The translations under genes and the position numbers were made by a program. 64,000 nucleotides of DNA from Cyathus striatus. Its lineage: Eukaryota; Basidiomycota; Agaricomycetes; Agaricales; Nidulariaceae. Below, one piece after another: positions 37,053 to 47,785 of this stretch; the stretch's first letter is position 1, and every line of letters starts with the position of its first letter. The notes beneath the pieces are model-generated. The model was given only the letters and a program-made list of their open reading frames with translations. It was not told the origin of the DNA and made no database searches. The DNA lies in the NCBI GenBank assembly GCA_025738555.1, contig JAOVFP010000004.1:4340001-4404000 (forward strand), in the 5' to 3' direction.

Positions 37053-37441
37053 CATAGCTCAGCAAGCTGAATGTAACAAAAGTGAGGTATGAGGGGAGGA
37101 GATGATGAGTGGAAAGATAATAGAGGTGAATGCACATGCAGTGTGATCCAAATCCACATAACTACCACATGCACATGCAATGCGATTCAAATCAATGTGA
37201 TGCAATTGAAATCAAAGCGATTACATAATGTGATTAAATACATCAAATTACATCATAGCTGTGACTAATATGATTACTAATGTCAAAAGCCATCAAATTA
37301 TGCCAGCAGATGAGGGCTTGCGAAGTCTGAGAACACTGAATGCAAACCCCTGCCAAACCTGTTGGTTCTATCCCAGACGTTACCACTGGGAAATCCTAAT
37401 TTGGATTTCTTCCAGCATTAATGGCTGGGTAGCCAAGACTA
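37053..37441 (-). repeat. Right terminal inverted repeat
   Basis: Inverted copy of the left repeat. Read inward it ends with TTCAGCTTGCTGAGCTATG, where ATG is the start codon of the DUF6589 gene, exactly as the left repeat ends at the helicase ATG. Confidence 0.88.
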
Positions 37442-37683
37442 CCCCACATCATATGGAAACAAATGGCTGATGGCTCTGGCAGAGTTCCATCTGGGATTGA
37501 AGTTGATTCTGAGTGAGCCAAGAACTTCAAGCTCTGACACAACATCAACTAGGTATGCTTGTAATGAGATTGCCTCAAAACGATGTCATGTCCTTTCTTT
37601 TGTTTCCATGTGAAGACATTTTGTTTCAACCACCAATCATTTTGTTTTGCCAAGAGGGTGAGTTTGATTTCCCCTATTGATTC

Positions 37684-38025
37684 ATGTGGTTGGCATACTT
37701 CACCCTTTGGTGGTTCTGGGAGAGCTCTGCAGGTGCTCTGTGGATGTTTATAGCTTTTCCCTTAACATCTTACCATGTATCAGAACCAGCAATGCAAGAT
37801 GTTGAACATATCAAGCAGCTGAAAGAGTTTAGTATTCAAGGTCATTGTGATGTCACTCAGGTGAAGCATGAGGTAGATGATACCCTTTATGATCTTTGAA
37901 GACTGCTTGAGGAGGGAATGCTTATCAACATAAACATTGGTGATGGATCACTGGAATGGTTAGAATTTGAAGAGGTACCAGATGATGAAGATTGCACAAT
38001 AGAAATAGTATCTGTGTGCTGAATC
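37684..38025 (+). pseudogene. C-terminal relic of an F-box protein
   Basis: The translation VEHIKQLKEFSIQGH, then VDDTLYDL, stop, RLLEEGMLINI, resembles the C-terminus of the intact F-box protein at 57842-59470, which reads LDELWRLVAEGMCVDINIGG. The stop (TGA) replaces the Trp codon TGG. No F-box is present here. The 230 bp between the inverted-repeat element and this relic hold nothing else. Confidence 0.5.
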
Positions 38026-38311
38026 TGAAGCTCTCATTGCAATCATAAAGATTATTTACTTAGTGTTAGTAGTACTTCATGGCACATAAGATTTATAAAT
38101 TCTATTTTGAGTTGTAACTTGTGGTATATGGGCCCAAGGTTCATAGCATTAGACAAGTATTGCCAAGTTTCTAACAACTGAAGAAAAGCCTAGTCTACAG
38201 CTAAATCCATCTCTCTCCATCTACAACAACACTAATCTCCATTCCACAATTTTTCAGAACTTCAAGCCTTTCACATAAAGCAGGTGTTTTTTTACTATTC
38301 AGTGGGCTAAC

Positions 38312-39662
38312 TCAGGCCACCACTTTAGGGATAGTGAAATATTTTAAGGATCCACATTCTTGACGTACTTCAAGGCATGGTAGAAGATCTTCAATGTTAA
38401 ACCGAATAGGGCTGTTATAGTAAAGGCTGTGAAGCTTGGGGACACACTGGAAAGAGTGTTCATCCTTTATCACAAGAGTGGATATTATCTTGTCATTAAA
38501 ACAGCCTCCTTCATATGTAAAAGATGTTTTGATGAACTTGAGCAACACTAATTGTGCTGCACTTTTCAGAAGTCCAATCAGCATCTTCTCATCAAAGTCA
38601 CATAACTGAATAGAGAGTGAATGCAGTAAATTGATATGGCATCTACCACCAATAACTGCAAATTTTGCAATGGAATCGGAAAGATAAAGTGATTCATCTT
38701 CATAATTAGGCTTTCCATTTTGTACAATTGTTACTTTGCATGCAGATGGAATAGAAATGTTTTTGAATAATAAATCAAATCCCATGACACCTCTGATGAA
38801 TTCTATGTGAAGAGATTCAAGTTTTGGTGAAATAATAGGTTGATTTGGGAAGTAGATATCCTGGAAATCAGTGGTATCCAGAAATGAGCAGTGCTCAAGG
38901 TTAGGGCATTTCCAGATAATATAAATGCAACCATCTATCATCATGCTGCTCAGCACTACATGAGTCAGTTGGGAGAGCTGATGCTGAACAATAATGAAGG
39001 CCTTCCTTCCCAATTGAATCTTACAAAGAACTGGCATTTGTGAAAAGAAGCTCTGAAGAATTTGAGGGTCAAAAAGAGCCAAAGAAGAAATGGCCAAAGA
39101 TTGGAGCATGGGAAGACATCCAGATATATTTGAAAGTTGAGCATGAGAACTTGTGAAGAGAAAGAAGTCAAAGTGCTTCCAATGATATGACTCAGGAACT
39201 ATGAGGGATTTAATCTCCTCAGGAGGACTGTTGGCCCAGTTATCAAGATTGACATTTCCAGGTGTGATGATAATGGAAAGGGCAGATTGGCCAGTTCGGG
39301 GTAGCCATTCCTTCAAATTGTCCACTTGAGATGAATAGTGTTTTTTGGAGAGCACTAGTGGTATATAACTCCAGAGTTGAGGTATTGCCCATACAATGTC
39401 CCACCATCTCTTGCATACACTTCCCAGGAGAAGGGGTGATATCCACTTGGTCTGTTCGTTTTGTGACAATGCATCTCTGTCCCAAGGATTGTGCTGGACA
39501 GCAGCAAGGAAAACTTCTGCAAGGATCTCTGAGGGAAATCGGTTAACAGTTGATTTACATGTGTTAAGTTGCTGGAGAATTGATGACTGCTGTATGTTAA
39601 GGTCAAAAATGGCACCTTCAATGTGTGAAAGCTCAAGCTGTAAAGCTGAAGTGTCTGTATTT
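38312..39662 (-). CDS. F-box protein, long open frame, start not found
   Basis: An uninterrupted minus-strand frame from 39662 to the stop at 38312 encodes about 450 residues. An F-box reads VNRFPSEILAEVFLAAVQHN near 39530. It is followed by LLLGSVCKRWWDIVWAIPQLW, a feature of basidiomycete F-box/LRR-like substrate adaptors of SCF ubiquitin ligases. The C-terminal two thirds contain repeated LESL/LLHSLSIQL leucine-rich segments. There is no in-frame ATG before the F-box, and a TGA precedes the open frame at about 39664. Either an upstream exon is missing from my model or the gene is a recent pseudogene. It is the closest relative of the pseudogene at 12090-14210. Confidence 0.6.
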
Positions 39663-39824
39663 CATGGATACAGCATGGTTCCTGAATCTATTCAAAAGAA
39701 TTGGCCTTCTTAGTGTGGCCATCAAGATTGAAAAAGGAACTCACCAAGGCTCAAGCACAGTCAGTAGGCCATGGCTACTTGATGCTGGTGGCTAATCCTT
39801 GTTGCATATGCAACTTTTATTCAG

Positions 39825-40433
39825 TGTCATATCCGTGACAATCCCTGTACCATTGGAGTCAACTCCAGGTTTACTCCGCTTTTAGTACGTTTCCTCCGGA
39901 CTATGTATACTTGTTATATATCAAACTCTTCCTTACTAATGTTTACTTGTAACTGTTTACTTGTTCCTTCCCTTTAATATTACTACCTCGTTCTCCGGCC
40001 GCGGCCATTTCTCCTATGACTATAATCTAGAGGCGTACTACTAGTTTACCATGTTCTACATTTCATGGAGTTTACTTATCCCTAGGATGCCACATACCCA
40101 TGGGCATTACTCCGTACACATTCAGACAAAGTAGTTTACTATATAAACTACTCCTGTAATGTAGATAGACTTCAGTTTCAAATCAACTACGTTTACACCC
40201 TTCTCCCACTTGGGCCTTGAGCCAACTCCGCTAATTTGCCACTTACTCCGCTTTGTTCTAAATACGGAACTGGAAGTCCAAGGGGCGCAACACACAAGTT
40301 GAAGCCAATGTTCCACTACTCCCATACTTGTTCATCATCTCCACACACCCTACTAACGTTGTACAAGTTACTCCACTATTAGACTATCTACTCCGAGGTT
40401 CTTGTCCCTAGTGGAATAGAACGGGACGTGACA
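39825..40433. mobile_element. Solo LTR copy 2 (609 bp), TSD TTCAG
   Basis: Same sequence and orientation as 24000-24608, with TGTCA/TGACA ends. It is flanked by TTCAG at 39820-39824 and 40434-40438. The different target duplications prove two separate insertions rather than one element with two LTRs. Confidence 0.9.
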
Positions 40434-40497
40434 TTCAGGCATTTTAGGAGAAGAGCTGCATAGTCTACTTATACTTATACAGTACTACAGTTGGCGA

Positions 40498-41624
40498 CAT
40501 GCAAACACCACAAATTTTATTATGATTGGAAAACAAATTTTTTAGCAAAAACTAATTACAGATTCGGATTCAGCAAGTCAAAATACATACAAAAATGATG
40601 TTTTTGAGAAATTCCCATGATAAAATAGGTGTGCCAAATTTTTTGGCAAAAAAATCGAAATGTTATGCTGACTAATTTAGGATTCAATGGCTTTGGCAAC
40701 CATCATTGAAGTACTCCTCTAACACAAAATGCATAATTACATATTTTTGAAGCTATTCTCACATGAGATTTGAAGGAATCTAATTAATGGATTGAGCAAA
40801 TGTGGTAATGTTGCTTGGGGTTAATGCAGGCTCATGTACTTCACTCCATTTCATCCCTTTGACTCTTAACTCTCCTTTCAATCCCACTCACTGTCTCACT
40901 CTTTATTAGTTTCTCTTTGTTCAAATATAGTATATAATTAGAGTAAGTAAAGTGCAAGATTGACATGTGTTATCTCACACTGTGTTCACAGTTTTACTGG
41001 GTATGGTAAGGAGTCTGGCTGGGACCAGAAAAATATTTTTGGAGCCCTCTACAGAGTCCAATACCCATCTCATCCAGATCCACACTGCTGAGTAGTAGGG
41101 TATTTAAAGTAATTCACATATCATTGAATAGTTACCATGGATTATAGACTCCTTACTAATAGCATAAGCATTCTAATCATTTATACTGGTCTATGGGTAG
41201 GGAATGAGTGATAGGTAGTGAAGAAGGAGCTGAGAGCTCTGGAAATAAGTTTTGACTGGTTATTGTGAAATCCACTTCTATTTTAGCTATTTGTATTCCA
41301 AAAAACTCTGGGTATGAGTATTAGAAACATGATTTTTTGGCACCCACTTAGGTGGTTTAGAGGCCGATATTTTTGCGGAATCACGTTGCTATCAATGAAA
41401 GGAAGCTAAAACTGCATTTTCCATGATTTTTACTATTTTTTATAGCCAAGTGCCAAATTTTTGGGTCAAAAATTCAAAAATTTGGAATTTGGAAAATCGG
41501 CTCGTGGAATACTAAAGAATACATCCTAAATACATTATTCCAACGGTTTTCGGGGGCTAAAAATGGTTTTTGATGGCTAGAAAATTCACTCAAGAAACTT
41601 GTGGTGTTTGCGTGTCGCCAACTG
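40498..41624. mobile_element. Non-autonomous deletion derivative of the DDE transposon
   Basis: Inverted ends of 26 bp, CAGTTGGCGACATGCAAACA and its partner, differ at one position and are flanked by TA (40496-40497 and 41625-41626). About 150 bp inside each end match the nested element at 32953-36151, including the CGATATTTTTGCGG-like leader region, but the transposase coding part is gone. It should depend on a transposase in trans. Confidence 0.8.
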
Positions 41625-41626
41625 TA

Positions 41627-42296
41627 CACATGTAGTCAGCAGGTCGTTCACATGCCATAATTTTCATTGTTCTCATGAGTGATTTATGTAAATTAACACG
41701 AGCGCAAACTATCTAATTAAACCGTCCGATCCAGGTTCGGTCCGTTCCAATCCTGTTTATTCAGAATCCTGACTCCTAGTTCAAGTTATTAATCAATACA
41801 ATGGAAGTTAATGGAAGTTGTGGATTCTCGTATTTTTCTCAGCTAGATAGTACCACCCTTTCCCGAATGCTACTTGTTATTTTCTACCGATTTCATCCAA
41901 CTATAAATGTACGTTACACGTACCATCCTTGTAGTACTTATCCACTAGTCACTCATATTTGCATGAATGCATAGAACGTTCTAGAACTTAGAGAATAAAT
42001 CTGCGAAGTAACTATCTCTTCTGATTCCGAAGTTCCGACTGAATACCCCTTCTGTCTAAGCAGCAAGGCTTTACAGCCGCCAGTGAACTCATCGGGCCAC
42101 GGCCGGTTCTTGCTTGATTCCTCCCGAATTTTCAGCGATTTATGTACATTAGGACCATCCCACCGGGCTCATTGAAGTCAGTCTTACTAGTTCTCAGTTA
42201 CAACTTCCAAGTTCAAAACTTGAACTCAATATACTTACTGGATCTTAGAGTCAGACATAACTTTCGTGAGGATGATCAGAAAAAGATTTAGGCGAC
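41627..42296. other. Intergenic region, return to normal CpG content
   Basis: No gene seen. CpG dinucleotides become frequent again after about 41.6 kb, marking the right edge of the repeat-rich zone. Confidence 0.4.
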
Positions 42297-42620
42297 ATGC
42301 ACTCATCTTGTCAACTTTCCAGCGTGAGATGGACGGGTCCTGGACATCAGGTGATTTTTAACACTATCACTGCACCTAGGCTGGTTACTCTTCACCTTGA
42401 GCAGCATGAAAGTTCTCCCCAAACCCTTCTCTCCTTTCAACAATTTATAACTCGTTCCAAACGCAGACTCCAGTCAATTCATATTGACGGTCTGGGAGCG
42501 TCTGGACCCATACAACGGCCGAATATGCTTTGTATGACTCTGTCGGTGAACGTTACTGTTCTTGATGTGGCCGGCGGCAGGATAAATTTTGAGAATCTTA
42601 GGCGTCCGGTATGCTGAAAC
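42297..42620 (+). pseudogene. F-box family relic, C-terminal half
   Basis: The translation QLSSVRW, then VIFNTITAPRLVTLHL and FQQFITRSKRRLQSIHIDG, follows the intact F-box protein at 61483-62778 (RLSSVKW, IIFETISAPRLALLTI, LHRFLARSKCTLRSFNL). The part between QLSSVRW and VIFNTI is deleted. Confidence 0.6.
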
Positions 42621-42809
42621 TACTTATATATCAAGGGTTAAGGAACACGTCTCACAAGAAGTAGATGTGTGTACGTCGCTGGGCGTATAGTTTACTTATA
42701 CAGAATAGTCATTGAGCCAACATACTCAAGCATATTACAATAAAGTACGAAATATCTGTTGGATGTATTGGGCATGTTAGTAATGAGAAGCGCAAGTGAT
42801 AAGTACTAA

Positions 42810-43440
42810 TCAAAATATATTTCTCTGCAGCGTCTCGCAACTCGCCGTTCGTGCATTCCCTGCCTTGTAGTTTCCGTAAATCATAAAAAGTACGAGCTTG
42901 AACAGTCCCGCTGATTGATATGCTTCAGTGAAGCGGCACAGTTCGTGTTTGGAGGGTACAACACCATCCGAATAAAATTTCTTCAGCGCGATTTTACTAT
43001 ATATTTCGATGGATTTCCAGAGATGATAGCAGTCGACGAGCATCCTCGTAGCCTCATCCATTGCCAACCGCTCCACTGCCTACCTCATTGGTGAATACGT
43101 AGTAATGACTGAGAGTGGACAAGAGCCTGCATTATCCAGCCAAAGGCGCAGCAGTGGAATATACCTACGCCGAGGGTTTTGGACTGCGATAGTCGTCCAC
43201 AGCAACCGTTCTGGAGTGATAAGCCGCCTCTAGAACTGATAGACATGTATAAGTGGGATAGGCGAGCTAGCCCTGCAATAACGCGCAGTAATACATGATG
43301 TCTAAGTAATGCTGGAAGATTTCGACTAGGAGTTCATCTGGCATACAACGTATTGGGCAGGATGGGCTTGTTGAAAGCTGTTACGTTGCCATCCAGGAGG
43401 GTTGAGTACTTGCCGTTAGGAGATTGGTATCTGGTACGGG
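42810..43440 (-). pseudogene. F-box family relic, N-terminal half in opposite orientation
   Basis: The minus strand shows MPDELLVEIFQHYLD (F-box), then LLWTTIAVQNPRRRYIPLLR and MLVDCYHLWKSIEIY. These match successive segments of the F-box protein at 61483-62778. Stops and frame changes separate the segments. Together with the plus-strand piece at 42297 it looks like one gene broken by inversion. Confidence 0.6.
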
Positions 43441-44092
43441 ACGGGATCTCTGATCCTGAGGCAGATTTTGATTAGTATCAACTTCGGAGACCATATTAAA
43501 GCGTGTTTTCTAACTGGTATATAAGTTACTATCGTGTCGTATTGTATAGGAACGTACCGACGGAAATTAAGTTGCTAAGCAGAAATAAAGACCGTGAAAG
43601 TGATAGGAACTTGTAATTTGGTGGCGGAGCCCGAACATTCCGTATTATATTTATAGCAAAAAATGGTCCTGTAAGAACAAGGTTGAGAGAAAAACAACGA
43701 GGCCTTGTACTGCAGTGCGTCTCGACGTAGTATAAGTAGATCAATAAATGTGCTCTTTAAGTCTTGTTTTCTGTTGGTTTTGTGCTCGATGCTGGGGCCA
43801 AGTGACTGAATTAATGTTGAACGTTGAACGTTTGAATTTGAACTCCCACGCTCTCATGTGATGTCAAGACTCCAACTTCGAACCCCCCCGAACGGATTGC
43901 GTTGGATTGCACTGCTTCCATATTCCAGAGTCTTATTTAACCATGCCAGATACGAATGTCCTGTAGGAATCAAATCACAGGTAGCACATAAAACTTTAAA
44001 GTCTAGCTTCCAGAGTTTAAACCCACCAATCCATTCTTAATAATACAAAATTACACTAAGTACACACATTAGCTCCCATGCATTCTCTCAAT
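43441..44092. other. Intergenic region, no gene seen
   Basis: No convincing ORF, RNA gene or repeat. It includes the 3' flank of the dehydrogenase gene. Confidence 0.4.
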
Positions 44093-45829
44093 CTAATTCT
44101 TTGCAGTCCACTCATCAACACGAGAAGTAGTTGGACAACCCGGACTAGGCTTCGAGGAGAACCTTGTCTCAACAAAGACCTTCTCTACACCAGCAATGCG
44201 ATTGTCGAACGCCACGTAGAGCTTTGCCATGTCCTCGAGGGGTACACGGTGTGTTATTACGCTTAGCCATAGTTAGCGTATGGCTGAAGATGAGACGAGG
44301 GAAGCTTACAAAGTAGGGTCGAACTTTCCAGGGATAATGTAATCGTTAAGGATCTCTTCCCAGTACTTATGCACGGGTGCTTGTCCGTTTCCAATCATTC
44401 TATTTCACATTTAGTATTCTGGCATATGGGTAAGGCAGTGGATAGACATACCGGATGCCCTTCTCCATTAACGCACCCACGTTAACACCATTGGCGTAGC
44501 CAGCATAAGCAGCAATGATCCCGATCCTACCCATCTTGCGTACCGCAATCAACATCTCATTGATAGTATCTGGCGAATCGGTCTCTAGCATCAGTGTCTT
44601 CTGGATCTTGTGCGTGATTGACTTAGGTTCATGGAATGTTCCTAACGCAGAGTGAGCAAGAGAAAAAACATCTCGGAAAATATACATACCACAATCAAGC
44701 GCAACATCCAATCCACGAGGTACCAGCTCATAGACGCGCTTTGTAACATCCTTAAATTGCTTAAAGTCGATGACTTCGATACCGAGCTTGTCCCGAGCAA
44801 AGGCAAGTCGTTCTGGAACGGAATCGATTCCGATAACGCGCGAAGCACCCTTAATCTGTGCCCAACGGGCGGCACATTGTCCTATTGGTCCCAGCCCCTA
44901 TCAATAATACGAATGTCAACATACTGTAATTCGAACGCTACCAAACGATGACGCACCCAAATACCAACAACGTCACCCTCCTGAACGCCAGTGTCCACCA
45001 CTGCATGATAACTCGTAGGAAGGATATCGGAGAGGTAAATCGCTTTCTCATCGGTGACGTTGTCCGGGATAGGGAGCAGGTTGACATTTCCTTTCGGCAC
45101 GCGGACGTACTCTGCCTGTCCACCTGCGTATCCTCCGGTGAAGTGAGAGTAGCCGAAGAATCCGGCATCGGTTTGGCCGTACATTGCCTTCTGGAGCCTG
45201 TGGTGGCATGGTTAGCTTTGACAGTAGTGAGTGGTGAAGATGGGGCGTACGTGGAGGGGTTGGTCTTGTCGCAGAATGATGAGAGCTTTTGCTTGCAGTA
45301 CTCGCATTCACCGCATGCAATTTGGAAGGACGCAACTACACGCTGGCCGGGTTTGAGGTTTGTTACGTTGGGTCCGATTCTGTCGACAATCCCCATGAAC
45401 TGTAATGAAAGATGTTAGTCTTCGTCCAATCGTCGAAGAACGTAGACTCACCTCATGACCCAGAATGTCCCCCTTCTGCATAGTCATAATCTCCCCATGA
45501 TAGCTACATCACCAACAGTGAGTACAGAAAGCAAGCAACCAGTTGACACAACTTACAGATGGAGATCAGAACCACAAATCGTCGTCCCGGTAACTTTTAT
45601 AATGACGTCGTCGGGTTCGGTAATATCAGGAACGGGCGCGTCAATGACCCGTACGTCCTTCGACCCAAACCACGCCAAAGCTTTCATCGTTGAGCCATCT
45701 TCCCTCGTTTTGAATTCTGGATGGACGACGGTCGGAAGAGATCCGAGGTGCTGTTCGATGTTAGCACGGACACGGCGTAGTAGAAACGATTGAACGTACG
45801 TTTTGAACTGCGTTTGCTGCTGCTTGCAT
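44093..45829 (-). CDS. Zinc-dependent alcohol/formaldehyde dehydrogenase
   Basis: Nine minus-strand exons join in frame: 45829-45800, 45750-45557, 45503-45452, 45399-45251, 45197-44957, 44897-44690, 44641-44452, 44399-44310 and 44261-44093. They encode 440 residues. Catalytic-zinc residues are seen in [14 protein letters not shown] and GHEFMG. The structural-zinc loop is [15 protein letters not shown], with the normal four Cys. The nucleotide-binding Rossmann motif is [13 protein letters not shown]. The size and the long [20 protein letters not shown] segment fit the glutathione-independent formaldehyde dehydrogenase-like group of medium-chain dehydrogenases, which oxidise small alcohols or aldehydes with NAD(P). 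All junctions are GT-AG. No damage was found. Confidence 0.9.
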
Positions 45830-46897
45830 TTGTAATAGTGGTATTTGATGTTACAAGTATTGTGAAATGCGGGGAAGTTCTCTGCGCTTTTATAAACAGG
45901 AGGCCATCGTGAATGACATCAGCCATAGACGCAAACTACGATAGAGCTCCAGTGGAGCCCGACGGAAGTTGTAAACTTGGAATAGTTTATGACACTGAGC
46001 TATTGTCGGCGCGTAAGAAACATACGAATGCGCTGACGACGCGTCATGATAATAGCTTGGATGGAGTGGTGAGCGTAAAGACAAGAACGAGCGTCCAAGT
46101 TGGTTCAAGTCAGGGGTCTGGAGCACAAAGTTATGGATTGTTTGTCATTTATCCCCGCTCCAAGCACCAACACATAAATGGTCCGGTGCTTCCGATGGGC
46201 ACTTTAATTCTATCACCCAACATTCATATAAACTCTTTCAAATAAGAGCCGTCGAATTCGAAGCTAAAAATGCCAGACACAGTGACGATAACTCCTGAAA
46301 GTTGCTATACTATTGCATATGTCGCAGACACCGGCAGTATGTAGCTTTCAAAATATGGCTGTAGAAATCTTTTGGGAGAAGTCAATTAATTTAGCAGCTG
46401 TTCAATATCCTCAGATCCACTGCTCCTCGAGGATTTATAGGTCAGTTTTATTATCATTTAAATTGACGACGGTTCGAAATTATGGAAGTGCAAATTATCA
46501 AAGCTCCAAACGGTTTAGTACACACTTGTAGCTCGAAGCGTTCCGGTAAAGTATTTCTTATGTCTTACAAAACTTACGCTCGCTATTCGAGTGTAGATGT
46601 TCGACTCCCATATCTTGTGCAGTTTGGTGGTTAAACTTGAAATCCATTTCCAATAATCCGATGAAAAGTGGCGATACATATATACTGTACTTATTCACGG
46701 TCGGAAAATTAGCGCAATGGGGACGAATGCATAATCAAAGTACTAAATGTACCATAACAGGCATGACAGAGTGATTACGTCTTCCATAGCAGTAAATGAG
46801 AAGAAACTGTATTGATATATTTTTCGTACTACACAACTATATTTAATAGTCTTTGTCAAGTGTCAAGACTAAAGGTGAAAGCATATTCCAACACAAC
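45830..46897. other. Intergenic region upstream of the dehydrogenase
   Basis: Contains the dehydrogenase promoter. The ORFs here have no recognisable similarity. No repeat or RNA gene before the first tRNA-like copy at 46898. Confidence 0.4.
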
Positions 46898-46983
46898 TCC
46901 TCGTTAGTATATTCGTTAGTACACGCGCCTGTGCAAATGTTTCACGACGTACGCGCGAAAGAGCTCGACTCCCAGACAGAAAG
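46898..46983 (+). pseudogene. tRNA-Asp-like pseudogene, copy A
   Basis: The A-box TTAGTATATTCGTTAGTA, the anticodon stem CGCGC/GCGCG and a spacer like an intron are present. However, the anticodon loop reads CTGTGC, the T-arm is broken (GAGCTCGACTCCCAG) and the acceptor stem has mismatches. Confidence 0.6.
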
Positions 46984-47224
46984 ATATTAGCCAAGCATGG
47001 CGAACATTTCGCAACTTCTTTTTTTAATACGACCAGGCTGGTCATTGTATTTGATTATTCTTGGTTTTTATAAATATTCTCATCGCCAATGTAACACACT
47101 GATATAAATCGATTTCTGTTTTGCTTCGACAATGCGATTCATCTACGAGTGGAGTAAGAATACCGAGAGGTCAAAGAGGCAGTAGCTTCCGAGCATTCAA
47201 TATAATGTGTCGAAGATCTACAAC

Positions 47225-47292
47225 TCTCTGTTGTGTATCAGTCAGTACACGTGTGAGTGTGCGAAACCTGGGTTCGACTCCCAGATAGAGAG
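47225..47292 (+). pseudogene. tRNA-Asp-like pseudogene, copy B
   Basis: The acceptor stem TCTCTGT/ATAGAGA and the T-arm CCTGGGTTCGACTCCCAG are kept. The anticodon loop is lost, giving a 68-nt relic without an intron. Confidence 0.55.
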
Positions 47293-47785
47293 ATGACTTA
47301 TGATTGAGGGAGCTGAATTATAACACCACTTTTTCGTCGTAATGCTTTTCTCTTTCTCTCAGTTCGTTCGATCTCTCCGAGTCTTCTTTCAATCCCAGTT
47401 TTCTTTACTTATAATTTGAAAAAGATTGTACCAGAATTTGCTGAGTTTTTAAATATATTTTATACACCTGGCGCTAGAATCACAAATCTCCCACGGAACA
47501 TACGACAAAATCCATGTTTAGACTCTACAAGAGAGGATGATTGCTAGTGTATCGATTACAAATTATATCTAGCGACACCTACTGTCGCACACATAGAGCT
47601 TGAGTACTGTCCGGTGCCGCGGTGTATTAAAAACATTATAATAATGAGAATAATTAAGTCACTATCATATAGTTATATATGCATGGGATTACACTCTACT
47701 CGTGAACATATCCAAAAACAAAAACACAAATCACATTGGGCAAAATCTACTTCAAGTCTGCAGTCCATGCAGTAGATTTCTCTGC

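Larger units (their letters stand above)
31200..37055 (-). pseudogene. DUF6589-family protein, disrupted by a nested transposon
   Basis: The N-terminal part (37055-36291) contains AEFFIGLFKSDDV, NWWNHQGG and HESSHITNRAS. The gene continues through 36290-36152, is cut by the DDE transposon at 32951-36153, and resumes at 32950. Across the excised insertion the frame reads LNQFGICTS-YVFQINRIKS, a smooth DUF6589-like join. Later landmarks are LHYDNFNW, GIMHYEMNYIS, IKFWMPMYYAAGCNNYANEC and FNFHGHKEDFKPTDLCVEHL. Further damage is a one-base deletion near 32200 and TGA stops at 31950-31952 and 31605-31607 in positions fitting Arg. An intron near 36290 is likely but not resolved. DUF6589 proteins are widespread in agaricomycete mobile DNA; their biochemical activity is not established. 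Confidence 0.75.
28709..37441. mobile_element. Large inverted-repeat transposon with RecQ-like helicase and DUF6589 genes
   Basis: Inverted repeats of 389-431 bp, starting TAGTCT at both ends, bound an 8733-bp segment. It is flanked by a perfect 9-bp direct repeat, CCCCACATC (28700-28708 and 37442-37450). Inside are two convergent genes: a helicase (plus strand, 29137-31146) and a DUF6589 protein (minus strand, 37055-31200), separated by about 50 bp. A 3.2-kb DDE transposon at 32953-36151 is nested in the DUF6589 gene, so the original element was about 5.5 kb. Which protein catalyses transposition is not known; DUF6589 is the better candidate because the helicase lacks a nuclease-like domain. 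Confidence 0.85.

Noticed and set aside
36291..37055. Separate gene upstream of the nested transposon
   Set aside because: It is the N-terminal part of the DUF6589 gene; the frame reconnects when the nested element is removed.
37442..37450. Chance origin of the 9-bp direct repeat
   Set aside because: It sits at exactly the end of the inverted repeats on both sides and is identical over nine bases, so a target duplication is far more likely.
24000..40433. One 16-kb LTR retrotransposon bounded by the two LTR copies
   Set aside because: Each LTR has its own complete, different target duplication and the DNA between carries no retroelement genes.
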